From: Lichtheimia corymbifera B2541
Lineage: Eukaryota; Mucoromycota; Mucoromycetes; Mucorales; Lichtheimiaceae
Assembly (NCBI GenBank): GCA_000697475.1
Contig: JNEU01001073.1
Location: 1-64,000 of the forward strand
Direction of reading: 5' to 3'
DNA length: 64,000 nucleotides
The notes beneath the pieces were generated by a model. It searched no databases. It saw only the letters and a list, made by a program, of their open reading frames with translations, and was not told where the DNA came from. A program made the position numbers and the translations under genes. Shown here one piece after another: positions 1 to 12,520 of this stretch. Within the stretch, counting starts at the first letter, position 1. Every line of letters begins with the position of its first letter.

Positions 1-920
1 AGTATCCAAAACGCGTATTTCATATTGAAGAATGCTTGACGATCCACAATCTTCCACCAGTCAGGGTTGCGCTTGACAGGAGTAGGTGACTGTGTCAGTA
101 TGGCTGATAAGCCTAGCATGACAAATCCCATCACAGCTAGCACACGAAGAGCATTACGATACCCAAGGGATGAATCAATCATTGCTTGTATAATGGGGCA
201 TATCACAACAGGACCCACACTTCCTCCGGCTACTGCAATGCTACTTGCAAGTCCTCTGTTACGTACGAACCATTGTGCTGGGAGTAAACATGATGCAAGG
301 TATGCGCATCCACCACCTGCACCAAAAGCAATCCCTTGGCAAAGGGCTATTTGCCAAAATTGTGTAGCAAAGCTTGCCCATACAAGACTAAGAGGGCAAA
401 TAATGGCGGATGCAAAGTATGCCAACCGATAACTTTGGACACGCTGAATGAATCCAAGTGAAAGGGGTCCCATCCAACATGTCATAGAGATAACCAGTGG
501 GCCCACAAATGACATGGAAAACTTGCTCACCTCGGGATAGATATCAAGGTATCTGGATTTGGATCACGTTAATACCACTGTAATACTTATCCACGGCCAT
601 ATAGCATCAGGTATACTCACAAAACTTCGAAAACGCCCCAGCCATAAGTCACTCCCCATAAGTAAAAGCTGACCAAAAACGAACCGAATACGGTACGCCA
701 GCCAGGATTACGCCAGCCTTCATATGGTTCTTTTTGTTGCTGCCCCTCAACGTATTTCTCCTTGATATCAGCCTCAGTGGCCGATTGACTTCCATCCTCT
801 ACATGCTTAACAGTATCCCTAACAACATGCCATTAACAAAAGATAAACGTCATGCACGTCAAACTTGGTGACAGCTTACTTGTTTTGATTTTCGACATCC
901 GTAGGGTTCGACTTATCCAT
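1..920 (-). CDS. MFS monocarboxylate-type transporter, copy 1 (3' end outside window)
   Basis: Major facilitator superfamily transporter of the fungal monocarboxylate permease (Mch/MCT) group, a plasma-membrane or organelle solute carrier; the substrate cannot be told from sequence. Visible exons are 880-920 (start ATG at 918-920, peptide beginning MDKSNPTDVENQNK), 621-818 and 1-552; the remaining C-terminal half lies beyond base 1. Splice sites mirror those of copy 2 (3624-5184). The first 474 bases match copy 2 with a single mismatch, whereas exon 2 and the flanks differ at roughly one base in ten. Exon 2 is one codon shorter than in copy 2. No stop or frameshift is seen in the visible part. 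Confidence 0.85.
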
Positions 921-2045
921 GAGGTATACTATGATACAGAGTTCCAAAAGAATGAAATGTATAGCAACCTCCTAATTGCATGCTTGTGTTGTGCTTTATA
1001 AAGCAAATCGCGCGTCTTCAGGGGATCCTTGAACCCTAATTATAGTAGTCCTTGAAACTTGCAGCAGCACAACTAGCGTATATCCATTGCATTGCAGCTT
1101 TATATACCACACACCACACTCACAGGTGGGAAGATGTGGACTTGTTTGATAGCGTAGTACTTTTACCAAAAGCAACAGTACCCTATCTTCTTGTATAACA
1201 ACGATCGATTAATACAGATATGGAACATTGAGGTATTCTATCATGTTGTTTCATGATCTAGAGAGGGAGATGCATCAAATCGGTCTCTATCCGGTGGGCG
1301 TTATCATGCATAGTTATCAAGGCAGAGTGACTTTGTTTCATCATGCAATAGCTCGTCTAGACACATGGACTTGGTTTGACCCCCTTAAAACACGACCATG
1401 ATAATCGCAGCTATTTTTCATTCGATTGCACCGCGTTCGTTATTTATATGAGAACCCGAGGGATAGTGAGTTGTCTTGCAAAGTAAGGTACTATCATCAT
1501 CCAGCAGTAATTATTTACATACTGTACACGCCATCATCATTGACAGCCTCTATATTATTATACACTTATTGTGGCATCCTAAACTATATGTCACGATATG
1601 TAGGGGTTCAACATTAGTGCACGTTTCCTGCGTCTAAATGTATGTATGTATGTCGGTAGCAGCTAGCCTTCTATTAGAAAACGCCGACTCGCAGCAACAG
1701 TGTTGTGACATTGAGAGGATGATGAATGGCGTAACATCACAAGTTGATCGTGCTAAATTACATGTATCCAGGATGGTGGATTTGGGTCTCTTTATCTACT
1801 TTACAAGCAGTGTTAAGGGCTTATCTATTATAGTAGATATGTCCATGATCGTCATGCCTTTCTCAGCTGCAGGAGGGTGCATGGATAACCTTTATTTATG
1901 TTTACTTTTTGTACACTCATTCACTTGTGAACCAATGCAGTGGATAGTTTCCACGTACATAATTGGAGCCCTGATATTATCATTCTCATTATTCAAAATG
2001 GCTCTTTGTTTGCGTAAGAGGTAAATCTTTTCATTATGCGTCGAT
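1..2045. repeat. Tandem segmental duplication, unit 1 (partial)
   Basis: This stretch aligns collinearly with about 4245-6305, with a spacing of 4244 bases at the gene end rising to about 4260 at the far end. It contains the 5' half of the transporter plus about 1.1 kb of upstream non-coding DNA. The left end is cut by the window edge, so full unit length is unknown. Small indels and substitutions accumulate in the non-coding part. Confidence 0.9.
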
Positions 2046-3622
2046 GTGATGAACAAGCCCACCCGTCTGACCAAGTTTGACGATGGAGGTGGACAATAGC
2101 GAGGGGTGTGCACTATACACCCTACTTGCATTCCGTCCGTCCATCGTCTCTGCTATATTTGGACCGTCCGATTCATAAAATATCATAGTGAAGTATACAG
2201 CTTTTAAATGGATGAAGTTGATCAGCATGTCCCAGAGAACGTTCTGACCAAGTTTGATGTTCGAGAGAGTGAATCCCTTCATACTAAATGACATTTCAAC
2301 GAATCCAGACGAACACGGAATTTCCGTCCATCATAGTCAACCTCACATTACACCCTCCCGTTCAAAATTTCCAATTCAAGTATGGGTTCTTTATTATAAC
2401 AAGGTTGATCAGCATGTCCGAATGCATCTTGTGTGCAAGTTCCAGGTTCAAGTTGTGTAATCTCAAGATCATGAATCTATTTACAGTGTGCATGAATATG
2501 TCTGACTGTGCCTGACCTATAAAATTTCCTGGTCTTCCACTTCCACTTTATTTTCCTTTCCACCCATTCTCAACTGTTGCCCCATTTAACTACAACAACA
2601 GCCGACGAACGATTGTCTCTGCTTCAACCCATCATGTCAATCCAGTAGTTCTCTTGATTCGATAGCCTTTGACTGAATGGCAAGTGCATGGCGCGTGCAC
2701 CCCATTACTACAACACCCACGTTCCTTGACACTCCACCTTCTTTTGTACAATTCTCAACCACAATCAAACGTAACAGCGTTCATTCCAGCAGTTGCTATT
2801 ATCAGGTATCACTCCATTGCGTCAAGTTACTTGCAGCAACCTGCCTTGCAGTCCTTTTTACGTGGACAGCAGATAGCCATTGTATAGAAGTAGCTTTATT
2901 TACGTGTAGCAACTTGCTTTAATACAAACGAATACCTATGGACATGGGTCTGAATATTGGTTTGATGCATGGGATGGAAGAGTTTGGATACATTATATGC
3001 GTGGAAAAGGGGGCCTTGTTTTCTTGCATTCATTGTCATTTGCATGATGCGATTGTCCTGAACGGCTGGTGCATCCAATTTTCCTATCATCTTACACCCT
3101 TCTATGGCAACAGCTATCACCATCCTTTGTGCAACCTGTCATCCAACTCCATATTTGATATGCAGTTCATTGTACATTTACCCTTCGTGCCCATAATACT
3201 GCTGTCTCTTGCGAATGATATGGATTAAAAGGATAACGAATACAAAGCTTGTATACTGTGAGAGACCTTCCTTCTCCCTGAGTTGAGTTTCGCTGTGCGT
3301 TGCTATTATAGAAAGATGTATGCAGGACTGTAGAAATACACCCACTTGGACGTTGTGATCGAGGAAAAAGAGAGCAGGGGAAAGGGTCTGATGATTGATT
3401 GTGTCTTGATCAGAGGATGTATTCGATTATACAGCTCATCTCCCTTTTTCTGTGGTTAGACCTTATCAATAATGTCGTAACGCATGCTCCTCTTGCGATT
3501 TACATCTTGTAAGACACATAGCTATTTTATTAATATACGGAGGGATATGACATACAAGCTTCTCGCTTTGAATGATTGCAGTTAAGGAATGACTTTTTAT
3601 GTTGTATGCTGGCATCCTGTTT
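921..3622. other. Non-coding spacer between transporter copies
   Basis: No gene is supported here. Bases 921-2045 are the 5' flank of copy 1 and are duplicated at about 5185-6305. Bases 2046-2570 hold short internal similarities (CTGACCAAGTTTGA near 2068 and 2245; TTGATCAGCATGTCC near 2218 and 2404). Bases 2580-2940 are a dispersed repeat listed separately. Several open frames of 60-130 codons exist but lack splice-consistent partners or family resemblance. Confidence 0.6.
2580..2940 (+). repeat. Dispersed repeat, copy A
   Basis: This segment resembles 47040-47390 over its whole length. Shared blocks include GAACGATTGT near the start, ACTGAATGGCAAGT, CTTGCAGCAAC, CAGCAGATAGCCAT and TTTACGTGTA near the end, in the same order and spacing, with scattered substitutions. 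The two copies lie 44 kb apart and share no neighbouring genes. The sequence around TGAATGGCAAGT can be read as a short peptide (EWQVHG) in both copies, which hints at a decayed coding element, but neither copy has a long intact frame. Likely an old mobile-element fragment of unknown class. Confidence 0.7.
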
Positions 3623-5184
3623 TCATACTTTGATTATGAGCTTATCAACGATCAGCCTACGTGACAGTAAGATCAAAATGGTTGATGCAATGTATGCCGC
3701 TCCAAGGAATTGGATAGCTGCTGTCCAGCTATACTGTGAAAGAAGAGCTCCAGCGATGGGGTCGCCAAACAAAGTCCCAATTGTTCCAATGATATATGAC
3801 AAGCACAAGCCTTTTACAATCATTGGCATGCCTGCGATGCGAGCAATACATGAAGGCATCAGGCCGAGAAATGTACCACCCGTTGCTCCAAAAAGAACGC
3901 AAAAGGCGACGTATACAGGCACTGTTTGGGAGAATTGCCACACAACCATGACGAAGACACCTACATATATTTCATCTCCATCATTAATAACCTTGCATGA
4001 TCGATGTGTGTTGGCATCAAACATAAATCTACACGTACCTGTAAGCAAAGAGGTGAGAAGGAGCACGTTGATTGCTCCTAGACGATCAGCAAGGTGCCCC
4101 ATTAAGATACGAGAGACAAAATTGACAGCAAAGTTCACCGAGACCAATCCTGAACCAAGCGATGGGCTAGCTCCAATAGACTTTGAATACAGCGGTATCA
4201 GCAAGCATGCTGCAAAGTATCCAAATGTGATGAATATAATTCCTAGTATCCAAAACGCGTATTTCATATTGAAGAATGCTTGACGATCCACAATCTTCCA
4301 CCAGTCAGGGTTGCGCTTGACAGGAGTAGGTGACTGTGTCAGTATGGCTGATAAGCCTAGCATGACAAATCCCATCACAGCTAGCACACGAAGAGCATTA
4401 CGATACCCAAGGGATGAATCAATCATTGCTTGTATAATGGGGCATATCACAACAGGACCCACACTTCCTCCGGCTACTGCAATGCTACTTGCAAGTCCTC
4501 TGTTACGTACGAACCATTGTGCTGGGAGTAAACATGATGCAAGGTATGCGCATCCACCACCTGCACCAAAAGCAATCCCTTGGCAAAGGGCTATTTGCCA
4601 AAATTGTGTAGCAAAGCTTGCCAATACAAGACTAAGAGGGCAAATAATGGCGGATGCAAAGTATGCCAACCGATAACTTTGGACACGCTGAATGAATCCA
4701 AGTGAAAGGGGTCCCATCCATAATGTCGTAGAGAGAACTAGCGGGCCCACAAATGACATGGAAAACTTGCTGACCTCGGGATAGATATCAAGGTATCTGG
4801 ATTGGGATAACGTTATTACCAGCATTGTATGTATGTAATCCTTATTGCTCATAGCCATATAGCATTATGTAATATACTCACAGAACTTCGAAAACGCCCC
4901 AGCCATAAGTCACTCCCAATAAGTAAAAGCTGACCAAAAACGAGCCGAATACGGTACGCCAACCAGGATTACGCCAGCCTTCATATGGTTCTTTTTGTTG
5001 CTGCCCCATATCATTTTTCTCCTTGATATTATCAGCCTCAGTGGCCGATTGACATCCATCTTCTATATGCGTAACAGTATCCCTATCAATGTGCCTTTAA
5101 CAAAAGATAAATAACATACACGTCAAATTTGGTGGCAGCTTACTTGTTTTGATTTTCGACATCCGTCGGGTTCGGCTTATCCAT
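3623..5184 (-). CDS. MFS monocarboxylate-type transporter, copy 2 (complete)
   Basis: Complete MFS permease of the fungal monocarboxylate porter group, 445 residues in four exons: 5144-5184, 4882-5082, 4797-4039 region (exon 4039-4796) and 3623-3960. Phases agree at every join. The start MDKPNPTDVENQNK is supported by a conserved counterpart in copy 1. The N-terminal cytoplasmic tail is followed by the first membrane segment (GWRNPGWRTVFGSF onward), and about twelve hydrophobic segments follow. The third intron (3961-4038) is in frame and falls between TSLLT and GVFVMVVW. Neighbours: the 3' side is non-coding; the 5' flank is part of the duplicated segment. Substrate is unknown; specificity of this group ranges from monocarboxylates to riboflavin-like compounds. 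Confidence 0.88.
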
Positions 5185-6305
5185 TATTATCACAATACGC
5201 CACTATACAGAGCTACAAAAGAATGAAATGTATAGCAACCTAATCGCATGTTTGTGCAGTGCTTTATAAAGCGATTCGCGCGTCTTCAGTGGAGCATTGA
5301 ACCCTAATTATAGTAGTCCTTGAAACTTGCAGCAGCACAACTAAGCGTATATCAATTGCATTGCAGCTTTATATACCACACCACCATCACATGTGGGAAG
5401 ATGTAGACTTGTTTGATAGCGTACAAAAGCAGCAGCGCCCTACCTTGTATAACAACGATCGATTGATATCACGTATACAGAGATTAAACATTGAGGTATT
5501 CTATCACGTTGTTTCATGATCCAGAGAGGTAGATGCATCAAATCGGTCTCTATCCGGTGGGCGTTATCATGCATAGTTATCAAGTCAGAGTGACCTTGTT
5601 TCATCATGCAATAGCTCGTCTAGACACATGGACTTCGTTTGTCCCCCTTAAAACACGACCATGATCATCGCAGCTATTTGTCATCGATTGCAATCACGTT
5701 CATATTTAATGAGTACCCCGGGGGATAGTGAGTTGTCTTGCAAAGTAACGTATTATCATCATCCAGCAGTAATTATTTGACAGCCTCTACATTATTATAC
5801 ACTTATTTTGGCATCCTAAGCTATATGTCACGATATGTATGGGGTCAGAATTAACACACGTTTCCTGTGTCAAGATGTATGCATGTATGTATGTATGTCG
5901 GTAGCAGCTAGCCTTCTATGAGAAAACGCCGTGTAGCAGCAACAGTGTTGTGATATTAAGAGGATGACATTATTAGGTGGGGGGAAGGAAAATAGCGTAA
6001 CATCACAAGTCGATCGTGCTAAATTGTATGTATCCAGGATGGTGGATTTGGGTTTCTTTATCTCCATTACAAGCAGTGTTAAGGGCTCGTCTAGTATAGT
6101 CAACATATCCGTGATCGTCATGCGTTTCTCAGCTGCAGGAGGTGCATGGATAACCTTTGTGCTTACTTATTGTACACTCATTCACTTGTGAACCAATGCA
6201 GTGGATAGTTTCCCCGTACATAATTGGGGTCCTGAAAATATCATTCTCATTATTCAAAATGGCTCTTTGTTTGCATAAGAGGTAAACCTTTTCATTATAC
6301 GATGT
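4245..6305. repeat. Tandem segmental duplication, unit 2
   Basis: Second copy of the segment at 1-2045. Gene exon 3 (through about 4718) is nearly identical to copy 1, then divergence rises abruptly to about ten percent and continues through the promoter and upstream non-coding DNA. The right edge is near the shared run CAAAATGGCTCTTTGTTTGC. Confidence 0.88.
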
Positions 6306-6562
6306 GATAAACAAAGCATGCTCTTTCAGATCAGTCCTCATTGTTCCCCACAACTACTACAAAGAAGCGTGGCCTAATCAAGGTCTTGTATTGATTGTGA
6401 GACGCATCCAAGAAAAAAATGATTGTCTAAAATCTAATGAGAAACAAGCAGCAGGGTCTGTATCACGTTGACTTCGTTATGCAAATGTGTCTGTGCTCGA
6501 AATGGCTGCGCGATTTTATTCCTCTTCCACTCGTTTCATTTCGCCACTTGTCAAACTCCCCA
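5185..6562. other. Non-coding, shared upstream region of transporter copy 2 and Ran-binding gene
   Basis: No gene is supported. Most of it (to about 6305) is the duplicated transporter 5' flank. The rest is presumably the promoter and leader of the rightward Ran-binding protein gene starting at 6563. The two genes are divergent, 1.38 kb apart. Confidence 0.6.
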
Positions 6563-7858
6563 ATGTCGTCTCTGGAGGATCTCTTTGGCAAACTTGCCAT
6601 GACCACAGTCAACACGGTCTCCCGCATTGCCATCAGCCATGCTACCAATGCTGCCATTGTAAGTTGTCATTCTCACTTTCAATAAATAATAGATGCCTGA
6701 CGCGATCTTTTATTACTAGCGAGGGGTGACCACATACATAAAACAAAAGCCAAAAGACAACACAACGTCACGGGAACTCACTTCATTACAACGTCAATTC
6801 GATCTCAAGATCAAAAACTTAAAGGTATGGGATACAATAATGGAAGATGGATAGATCAAGTATTCATTTGATGTATGTATATGCAGCCCACCATTGACGT
6901 TATTGCCCATAGCGTGGCTGACGGGAATCAGGATCTTCAACCTGCTTTGGAGATGTGCAACGACCTTCAGCGAGAGATAGACGACTTTGCAAATGAGATG
7001 CAGGATTCCAAAGCGAACAACACGGATGAATACGTGCGACAGCGTCTACGCCATCTTTTAAATCACATTGACGACACTGTTCCATCATTGTATCTTGCAT
7101 TACGCAACATCCCCAGCAAGGCATCCTTGCCCTTATCACGTCTTTTACAAGCATCAGCAGTGTTACAACAACCATCACCCTCTCAGCCGTTTTATCTGCG
7201 ATTGTACTCTCTCTTTGCAGCAAGTGCATCAGGCGTGTTGTCGTGGAAAGAAGAATATCCAAAATGTCAGCTGGTGATTCAAAAGGCTGGTGATGACGAT
7301 GAGGGGCATCCTTTTGCCCGTAAGCTGGTGATCACTGAAGACTTGGATGATGGGCGATTTCATGAAGAAGGAGAGAAGCCACACACTTTGATACTGGATA
7401 TGGAGCATTTGAAGCGCATGTATTATACCCGGAGTGGCACGTTACTCAATTTGGAGGATTCGCGTGAAGCTGTGCTTGTACTCAAGGTCCTAAAGAAAAC
7501 ACCATCAGCCGAAGACAAGGATTCTGCTTCTTCTAGTCCGCAGATCAAAGCCAAAGAGAAGGATCCTAAAATTGAAAGAGACGAGCTTCAAGAAGCCGAT
7601 TGGTACGCCCTTGAGATATGGAAAAACGGTGATGCCAATGATGATGACGATGAAGATGAATATGAAGACAAGGGGGACGAGAACAAGAAGAAGGATAGCA
7701 AAGACACCGTCAAGAAGAAAAATACCATCAACGGCATGGAAGAAAAGTCGCTCTTGTTATTGGAATCTGTCATCAAGCTATCGCTACTTGAAATCACAGA
7801 ACGCATGGATCATCTCAGGGCATCCGATGATTTGATTCGTCTTTATATGGAAGAATAA
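6563..7858 (+). CDS. YRB30: Yrb30-type Ran-binding protein
   Basis: Predicted 390-residue protein of the fungal Ran-binding family typified by yeast Yrb30, which binds Ran-GTP and is implicated in nucleocytoplasmic transport. Exons are 6563-6658, 6720-6824 and 6887-7858, all joined in phase 0. The N-terminus (MSSLEDLFGKLAMTTVNTVS) and the helical part rich in ISHATN, RQFDLKIKNLK and NDLQREIDDF match the family layout. The C-terminal third is acidic (DDDDEDEYEDKGDENKKK), then a conserved helix ending LIRLYMEE. The start codon is the first ATG compatible with the family N-terminus; an upstream ATG at 6503 is in another frame. Assignment rests on recalled family resemblance. Confidence 0.78.
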
Positions 7859-8155
7859 TAAACGTGCTCCCACCTTTTATTAGCTTGGAAAAGTGAAGGT
7901 TGTTCTCTATATAAACTATCGGATTTCATTCTACATACGTCCAATTGAGTGTGTCACTAAAAGGGGAACGTTCACGATTAAATGTTGTTCAGGGAAATGC
8001 GAGAGTTTTGATAGGTCAACGTCAGTTTTTCCGCTGTGAATAGCAAGCATGCATTAGTCCTTTCTCAGCCTTCTCCTGTTGTTCCTTGTACGTTTGGTTT
8101 CCCTCTTCCTCTCTTTATCTCTCGTTCCCTTTTCAAACGCTTTCCTTTATCTCGC

Positions 8156-9009
8156 ATGACCGAATCGCTGGACGACGATCTTGAATCCGTTTGCAAGCAG
8201 CTAGATTCGCTTTCTCTCAAGTATCTGGAAAAAGTAGAAGAGTACAGTCAGAGATGGCAACAGAACGGTAGACAATTCCAACAAGTAAGTAATCGACCTA
8301 GGTTGATACCAGGCGATTGACCTTATGTCCTATCAGGGCTTCCTTCATTTGGCGCATGCAAAGTATACGATGGGGCCTGGCAAGATTTCACAGTGTTACT
8401 ATGACGAGCGTATGAAGGCTACCTCTCAAATGTAAGTACATATATACACACATATGTCCCCTTTTGGCAACATTTACTCATTGTTGCATATTGATTCTTT
8501 TGTAGACGTGTTGAGGAAGAAACTGAGCGTTTTACGTCTATCAAAGTCGCCCCACAACAACAAGAATCGACATCCACCAGTACAAAATCATCATCCAAGC
8601 AACAGCTACCACAGCAACAACAACAGCCAACCGATAGTCCCATACGACGTCGACGAAGAGAGCCAAATACCAATGGTCATTGGGTACAAGATGAGAATAA
8701 GAAGACCAACGAATTCGAGATGCAACACCAATCCAAAAAGTCGACGATTCGTGATCCCCTGCATTGGTTTGGGCTACTTGTGTCACCTTCATTACGAGCA
8801 TCCCAAGATCATTTCAAGACTGGCAAGTAAAAAGAGGATAGGTGGATATATCAATCACACACCCGCATACTCATACAATGTTTCTAGTCACCCAGCAACT
8901 TGTGGAGCAAGCCAACTGTATTCATGACCTGGATGCCTTGGAAAATGAATATCGACAATTAGAGAAGCGGAAACAAAAGCTACTAGACTTGAAGCGGTAC
9001 AATGATTAG
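8156..9009 (+). CDS. VMA22: V-ATPase assembly factor Vma22/CCDC115
   Basis: Predicted 220-residue coiled-coil protein of the Vma22/CCDC115 family, an ER factor that helps assemble the membrane Vo sector of the vacuolar H+-ATPase. Exons are 8156-8284, 8337-8431, 8506-8822 and 8888-9009. Family signatures: an N-terminal helix, the block LHLAHAKYTMGPGKIS, and the diagnostic DPLHWFGLLVSPSLRASQ (human CCDC115 has DPLNWFGILVPHSLRQAQ), followed by a C-terminal coiled coil. The last intron uses a GC donor (GCAAGT at 8823): the GT four bases further on breaks the frame with every available acceptor. The middle is Gln/Ser-rich and variable. It lies tail-to-tail with the TPR gene. Confidence 0.88.
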
Positions 9010-9445
9010 ACACTCATGGTGTGGATCCTTCCGCTTGCATTTGGTCGATGCCAAAGGTAAGATGAAAAAGTAAAGCAAAAGTTTAATAGGATGACTGACT
9101 AACGATGATGGACAGCACGATATCCCCAGGCATGTGATGATACGTACTTTGACCTTTGTCTTGGTATCTTTGGCAGAAGGCGCGGTCAAGAATCAATATA
9201 TATATACCCTGTCAATTTGTCCTTATCTCCCTCTTCCTTCCCAGCTATCCAACCAGATCGTGTGTTATAGACGTAGACTTTCATGTTTATTGGCAACGTT
9301 GAAATGAATGTTTTATGTTGGATCGGGATTTTGCTATTTAGTGTAAAAGTTTCTGCTATAGGGGGTAAACACAAAAAGCCATGGAAAGGGAATTATATCA
9401 GTACAATAAAGGGCAAGTATAAATAGTGAGTGATGCTGCATGAAT
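9010..9445. other. Non-coding, between two convergent genes
   Basis: Holds the presumed 3' untranslated ends of VMA22 and the TPR gene. No coding or RNA gene was recognised. Confidence 0.6.
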
Positions 9446-12177
9446 TTATGCATTCGTTTTGGTAGCCATGGCTGGTAAAGAGACAGAGAAACGCTTCTTG
9501 TCATCGATAGGTTGAGGAATGGGTTCGGTATAGCCTTGCTCTTCGGCATGTGATAGTGCCAGATTAAGCCGCTAGTAGAATATGACAATGAATACCTTTA
9601 CATTTGTTTTCTATCTCTCTCACACTCTCCAAGCTCCCATCAACTTACCACCGCCAATCGATACTCAAAGTCATATTTAGAGAATTCAAGTGCCATTTCC
9701 CATAGATATCGGCTGCGATTGCCATTTGACACGTTCCATGCAGCTACACCAGCTTCCCAAAGCGCATAAGGCACAACCCAGGTATCGGATGCAAAATTGT
9801 CCTTGTGATCAACAATCCAATTGAGAAGGATGGTATTTTCTGCACTTGAGATGCCTGCAGCATTTTGAATGGATGCCTTGATGAGCAATAGCACTGCACG
9901 TTGGTCGAAATGATCAGGTGGAGGTGTTTCAGGAGCCAATTCTTGACTGCGGATATCATATTCTTCTTGCTCCTGAATTTGGATGCATTCGAGTGCTCGG
10001 CTGACAACACGATGGCATTGTTCTAGGTCCTTGGGACTCATGTATGGGAACAAATTCCAGATGCATAAGAATTCAAGGGCAGGGGCATAGTAATCCATAT
10101 CTTGATATCCTCTCTCCTGGAATGCTTGCACCTTGTGTAATGCATAGGCATCCATGTCTCCCATGCGACCACCCAGTTTCTTGACGACAAGGGATGGGAC
10201 TTGTGCAAAGGCCAGGATTGCTTCGGAACGTTTGCCAGGGATCATTTCAAGACATGCACCTTCCATGTATTTGCAAAATGCCGGCGACCAGTACTTTAGT
10301 TTGCATAATGTCTCAAAGCTGGATGCTGCCTGTTCCCAATTGCCGGTGATCATATGATTCAATGCCATCTCGTAACTGCATGCGTTGGCTACAGGTACTT
10401 CAGCCCAATCCTTCTTTGTCATATCAGCAGCGTACAAGAATGATTGTGTCGATAACGATAGATCCAATGCAATGCGCGATATTCGTCCAGCAAAATAAAG
10501 ATAGAGAGCAGAGTTTGGATAATAACGTTGTGCTTCGAGAAGAGTCTGTGCATATGATGGTTGATTATGATGAACATTGAAAAGCATATTCTTGTCTTAC
10601 CTCCATGGCTATGTTGGTGTATTTTTCAGATAAGATTTGCGGTGCGAATGAAGTTGCAGCTGCATAGTATGCTAAGAGCCTGTAGGATATATATACCAAA
10701 ATAAGCATCATGTTTGGGTTCGTGATACAATAACTTACATGACGGTGGCCATAGGTGCACGTATCCGCTTATTCTCGGCACACTCTTTGAGTAAACTGAA
10801 CCCAAGCTCCTTATCTGGTTTCCAGCCCAGTACTTGAATGGCCTTGAGAATCTTGGCGGGCAAAGCAGAAAGAACAAGATGAACCGACCCGATGCTATGT
10901 GCTATAACGCTTAGTAATAGTCATGACAAAGGGAACAAGAATCATACCCAAATTGTACTCCTGATACGGTATCGCTGTCCATGTACTTTGCATGATTGTC
11001 ACCCATCGCTTGGTATTGCTGCCAAACAAAACTGTAGCTCACGTACGCTAAGATATTATGTGTAACATGAGCCAATGGCCATCATTGCTTGATGTAAAAT
11101 ATTCGTACCTCGACGCAAATTGAGTCCACATTTTACGTAGCTCATTACCGATTCTTGTAATAATTGTAGTACAGCTGTCAAGAGACAGCATTCGGCCTTG
11201 ATAACATGGGCACGTAGGACACCATTGGATGGAAATTGCTGGTTGGGTGATGTTGCAGGAGGTGTTGTAGTAACTGAAGGCGAGGCGGGTGGTGTACTAC
11301 CTGATCGGTTGCCACGGATATAGTTGTAATAGCCTGAAAAGTAATCGGATATTTTGGATGTCCTCTTTGCTGCTTCAAGCTGTGCTTTTGCGATGCTGTA
11401 AGTTGTATTGAGAGCATTCAGTGCCATTGTTTGATCGTTTTCAGCCGAAGTCTGCCAAGCCAGGAATAGTTAATTTTCTCAGGTTGCTTTTCACGTGCGG
11501 TTCTCTCACCATCACAGCTGTGAAGCATATACATGTGAGTCATATATGTTATTCCATTCGCTTCCAATAGGATCTCCTTACCTTTCAAAAAAGCCATACA
11601 ACTTAAAGCTAATGCATAGAGTGGATCACTAAATCAATCGCATAAATAAACAATTCATATACGACGAGTGCCTGAAATGTCTTTTTACCTGTCAGCGCGT
11701 TGTTCGAATAAGGTTTTCGCACTCATGAATCGATTGTTGAAGAGATGCCGTAATCCTCGTAAAACCGCCTCATCTATTCCATGCTATTGTTCAGCTTATC
11801 CGTATATGTTCCTATGTAAATCGTCCACTGTACATACCTGCATGTTCTTGTTCACGTGGGCCAAGTGTATTCTCGCCAATACTTTTCAGGTCAGTAGGTT
11901 TGAGTAGGATAACATTGGCGCCTGATTCAGGACGAGTTCCCTCGGTGGATGAGGATGAGATGCTGGTAGGTGTGGAAGGCGATGCCGGGACAACGTCCGT
12001 AAGTTCAGCTGAAGTGAGACCTTTGCGTAGAGCAGTCGAAGCAAGTTGCAAGGAAGGGTGCATACGGTTCTCCTCTTCAATGAATGCGACCGCGTCAAGT
12101 TTCTCGGTCAATTCTTGCATCACAACCGGTTGTTCGCCATTGTCGTCTTGTTGCGATCTTGCGGCCACAGCACTCAT
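9446..12177 (-). CDS. IML2: Iml2/TTC39-family TPR protein
   Basis: Predicted 726-residue protein of the Iml2/TTC39 (DUF3808) family; yeast Iml2 works in lipid-droplet/inclusion-body clearance and locates to mitochondria and other membranes. Ten exons: 11838-12177, 11689-11773, 11582-11628, 11510-11517, 11109-11451, 10948-11047, 10739-10894, 10601-10679, 9649-10545 and 9446-9571. Family landmarks are LRHLFNNRFMSAK, the join AFLKAVMTSAEND, SGVQFGIGSVHLVLSALP (matching the family SGVQFG-GLFNLVLSLLP) and TPR-like helices in the C-terminal half. The fourth exon is only 8 bases (codes within KAVM) and is needed to keep the frame. The first 110 residues are Ser/Pro-rich and poorly conserved. Confidence 0.87.
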
Positions 12178-12520
12178 CTTTGGTAAAGGTGGAAACGGAG
12201 TCTCTTGTATTCTCTATTTTTATTCTTTCGCATTTCAATGTGCAACGTTACCATATCACTTTTAGAGTCTAGGATCTCCACACAACCGACTAGTCTCAAT
12301 TCTTGATCTAGATCCACACTCCCCGTCATGAGCCATTGAAGTATACATCCCACTTAATAAAAAGAATGCGTTCTTTCTTTCATCTTTATAAATGCAGATC
12401 GATAGGGTTAATTAAGCATTTGATAATACAGGGTCAATTAGGGATCTAGCAATACTACTACACTCAAAAGACAAAAGCGATCGCATGTAACCTCTCCTTG
12501 TTTATTGTGTCTTTCAGCAT
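12178..12520. other. Non-coding, between TPR gene and U1-70K gene
   Basis: Presumed promoter of the leftward TPR gene plus the 3' end of the leftward U1-70K gene. Nothing further recognised. Confidence 0.55.

Noticed and set aside
3576..4283. A 235-codon frame antisense to the MFS transporter
   Set aside because: Shadow of the real transporter gene, which has consistent splicing and MFS topology on the other strand.
8827..8887. GT donor for the last VMA22 intron
   Set aside because: No acceptor puts the following coiled coil in frame from this donor; the GC donor four bases earlier does.
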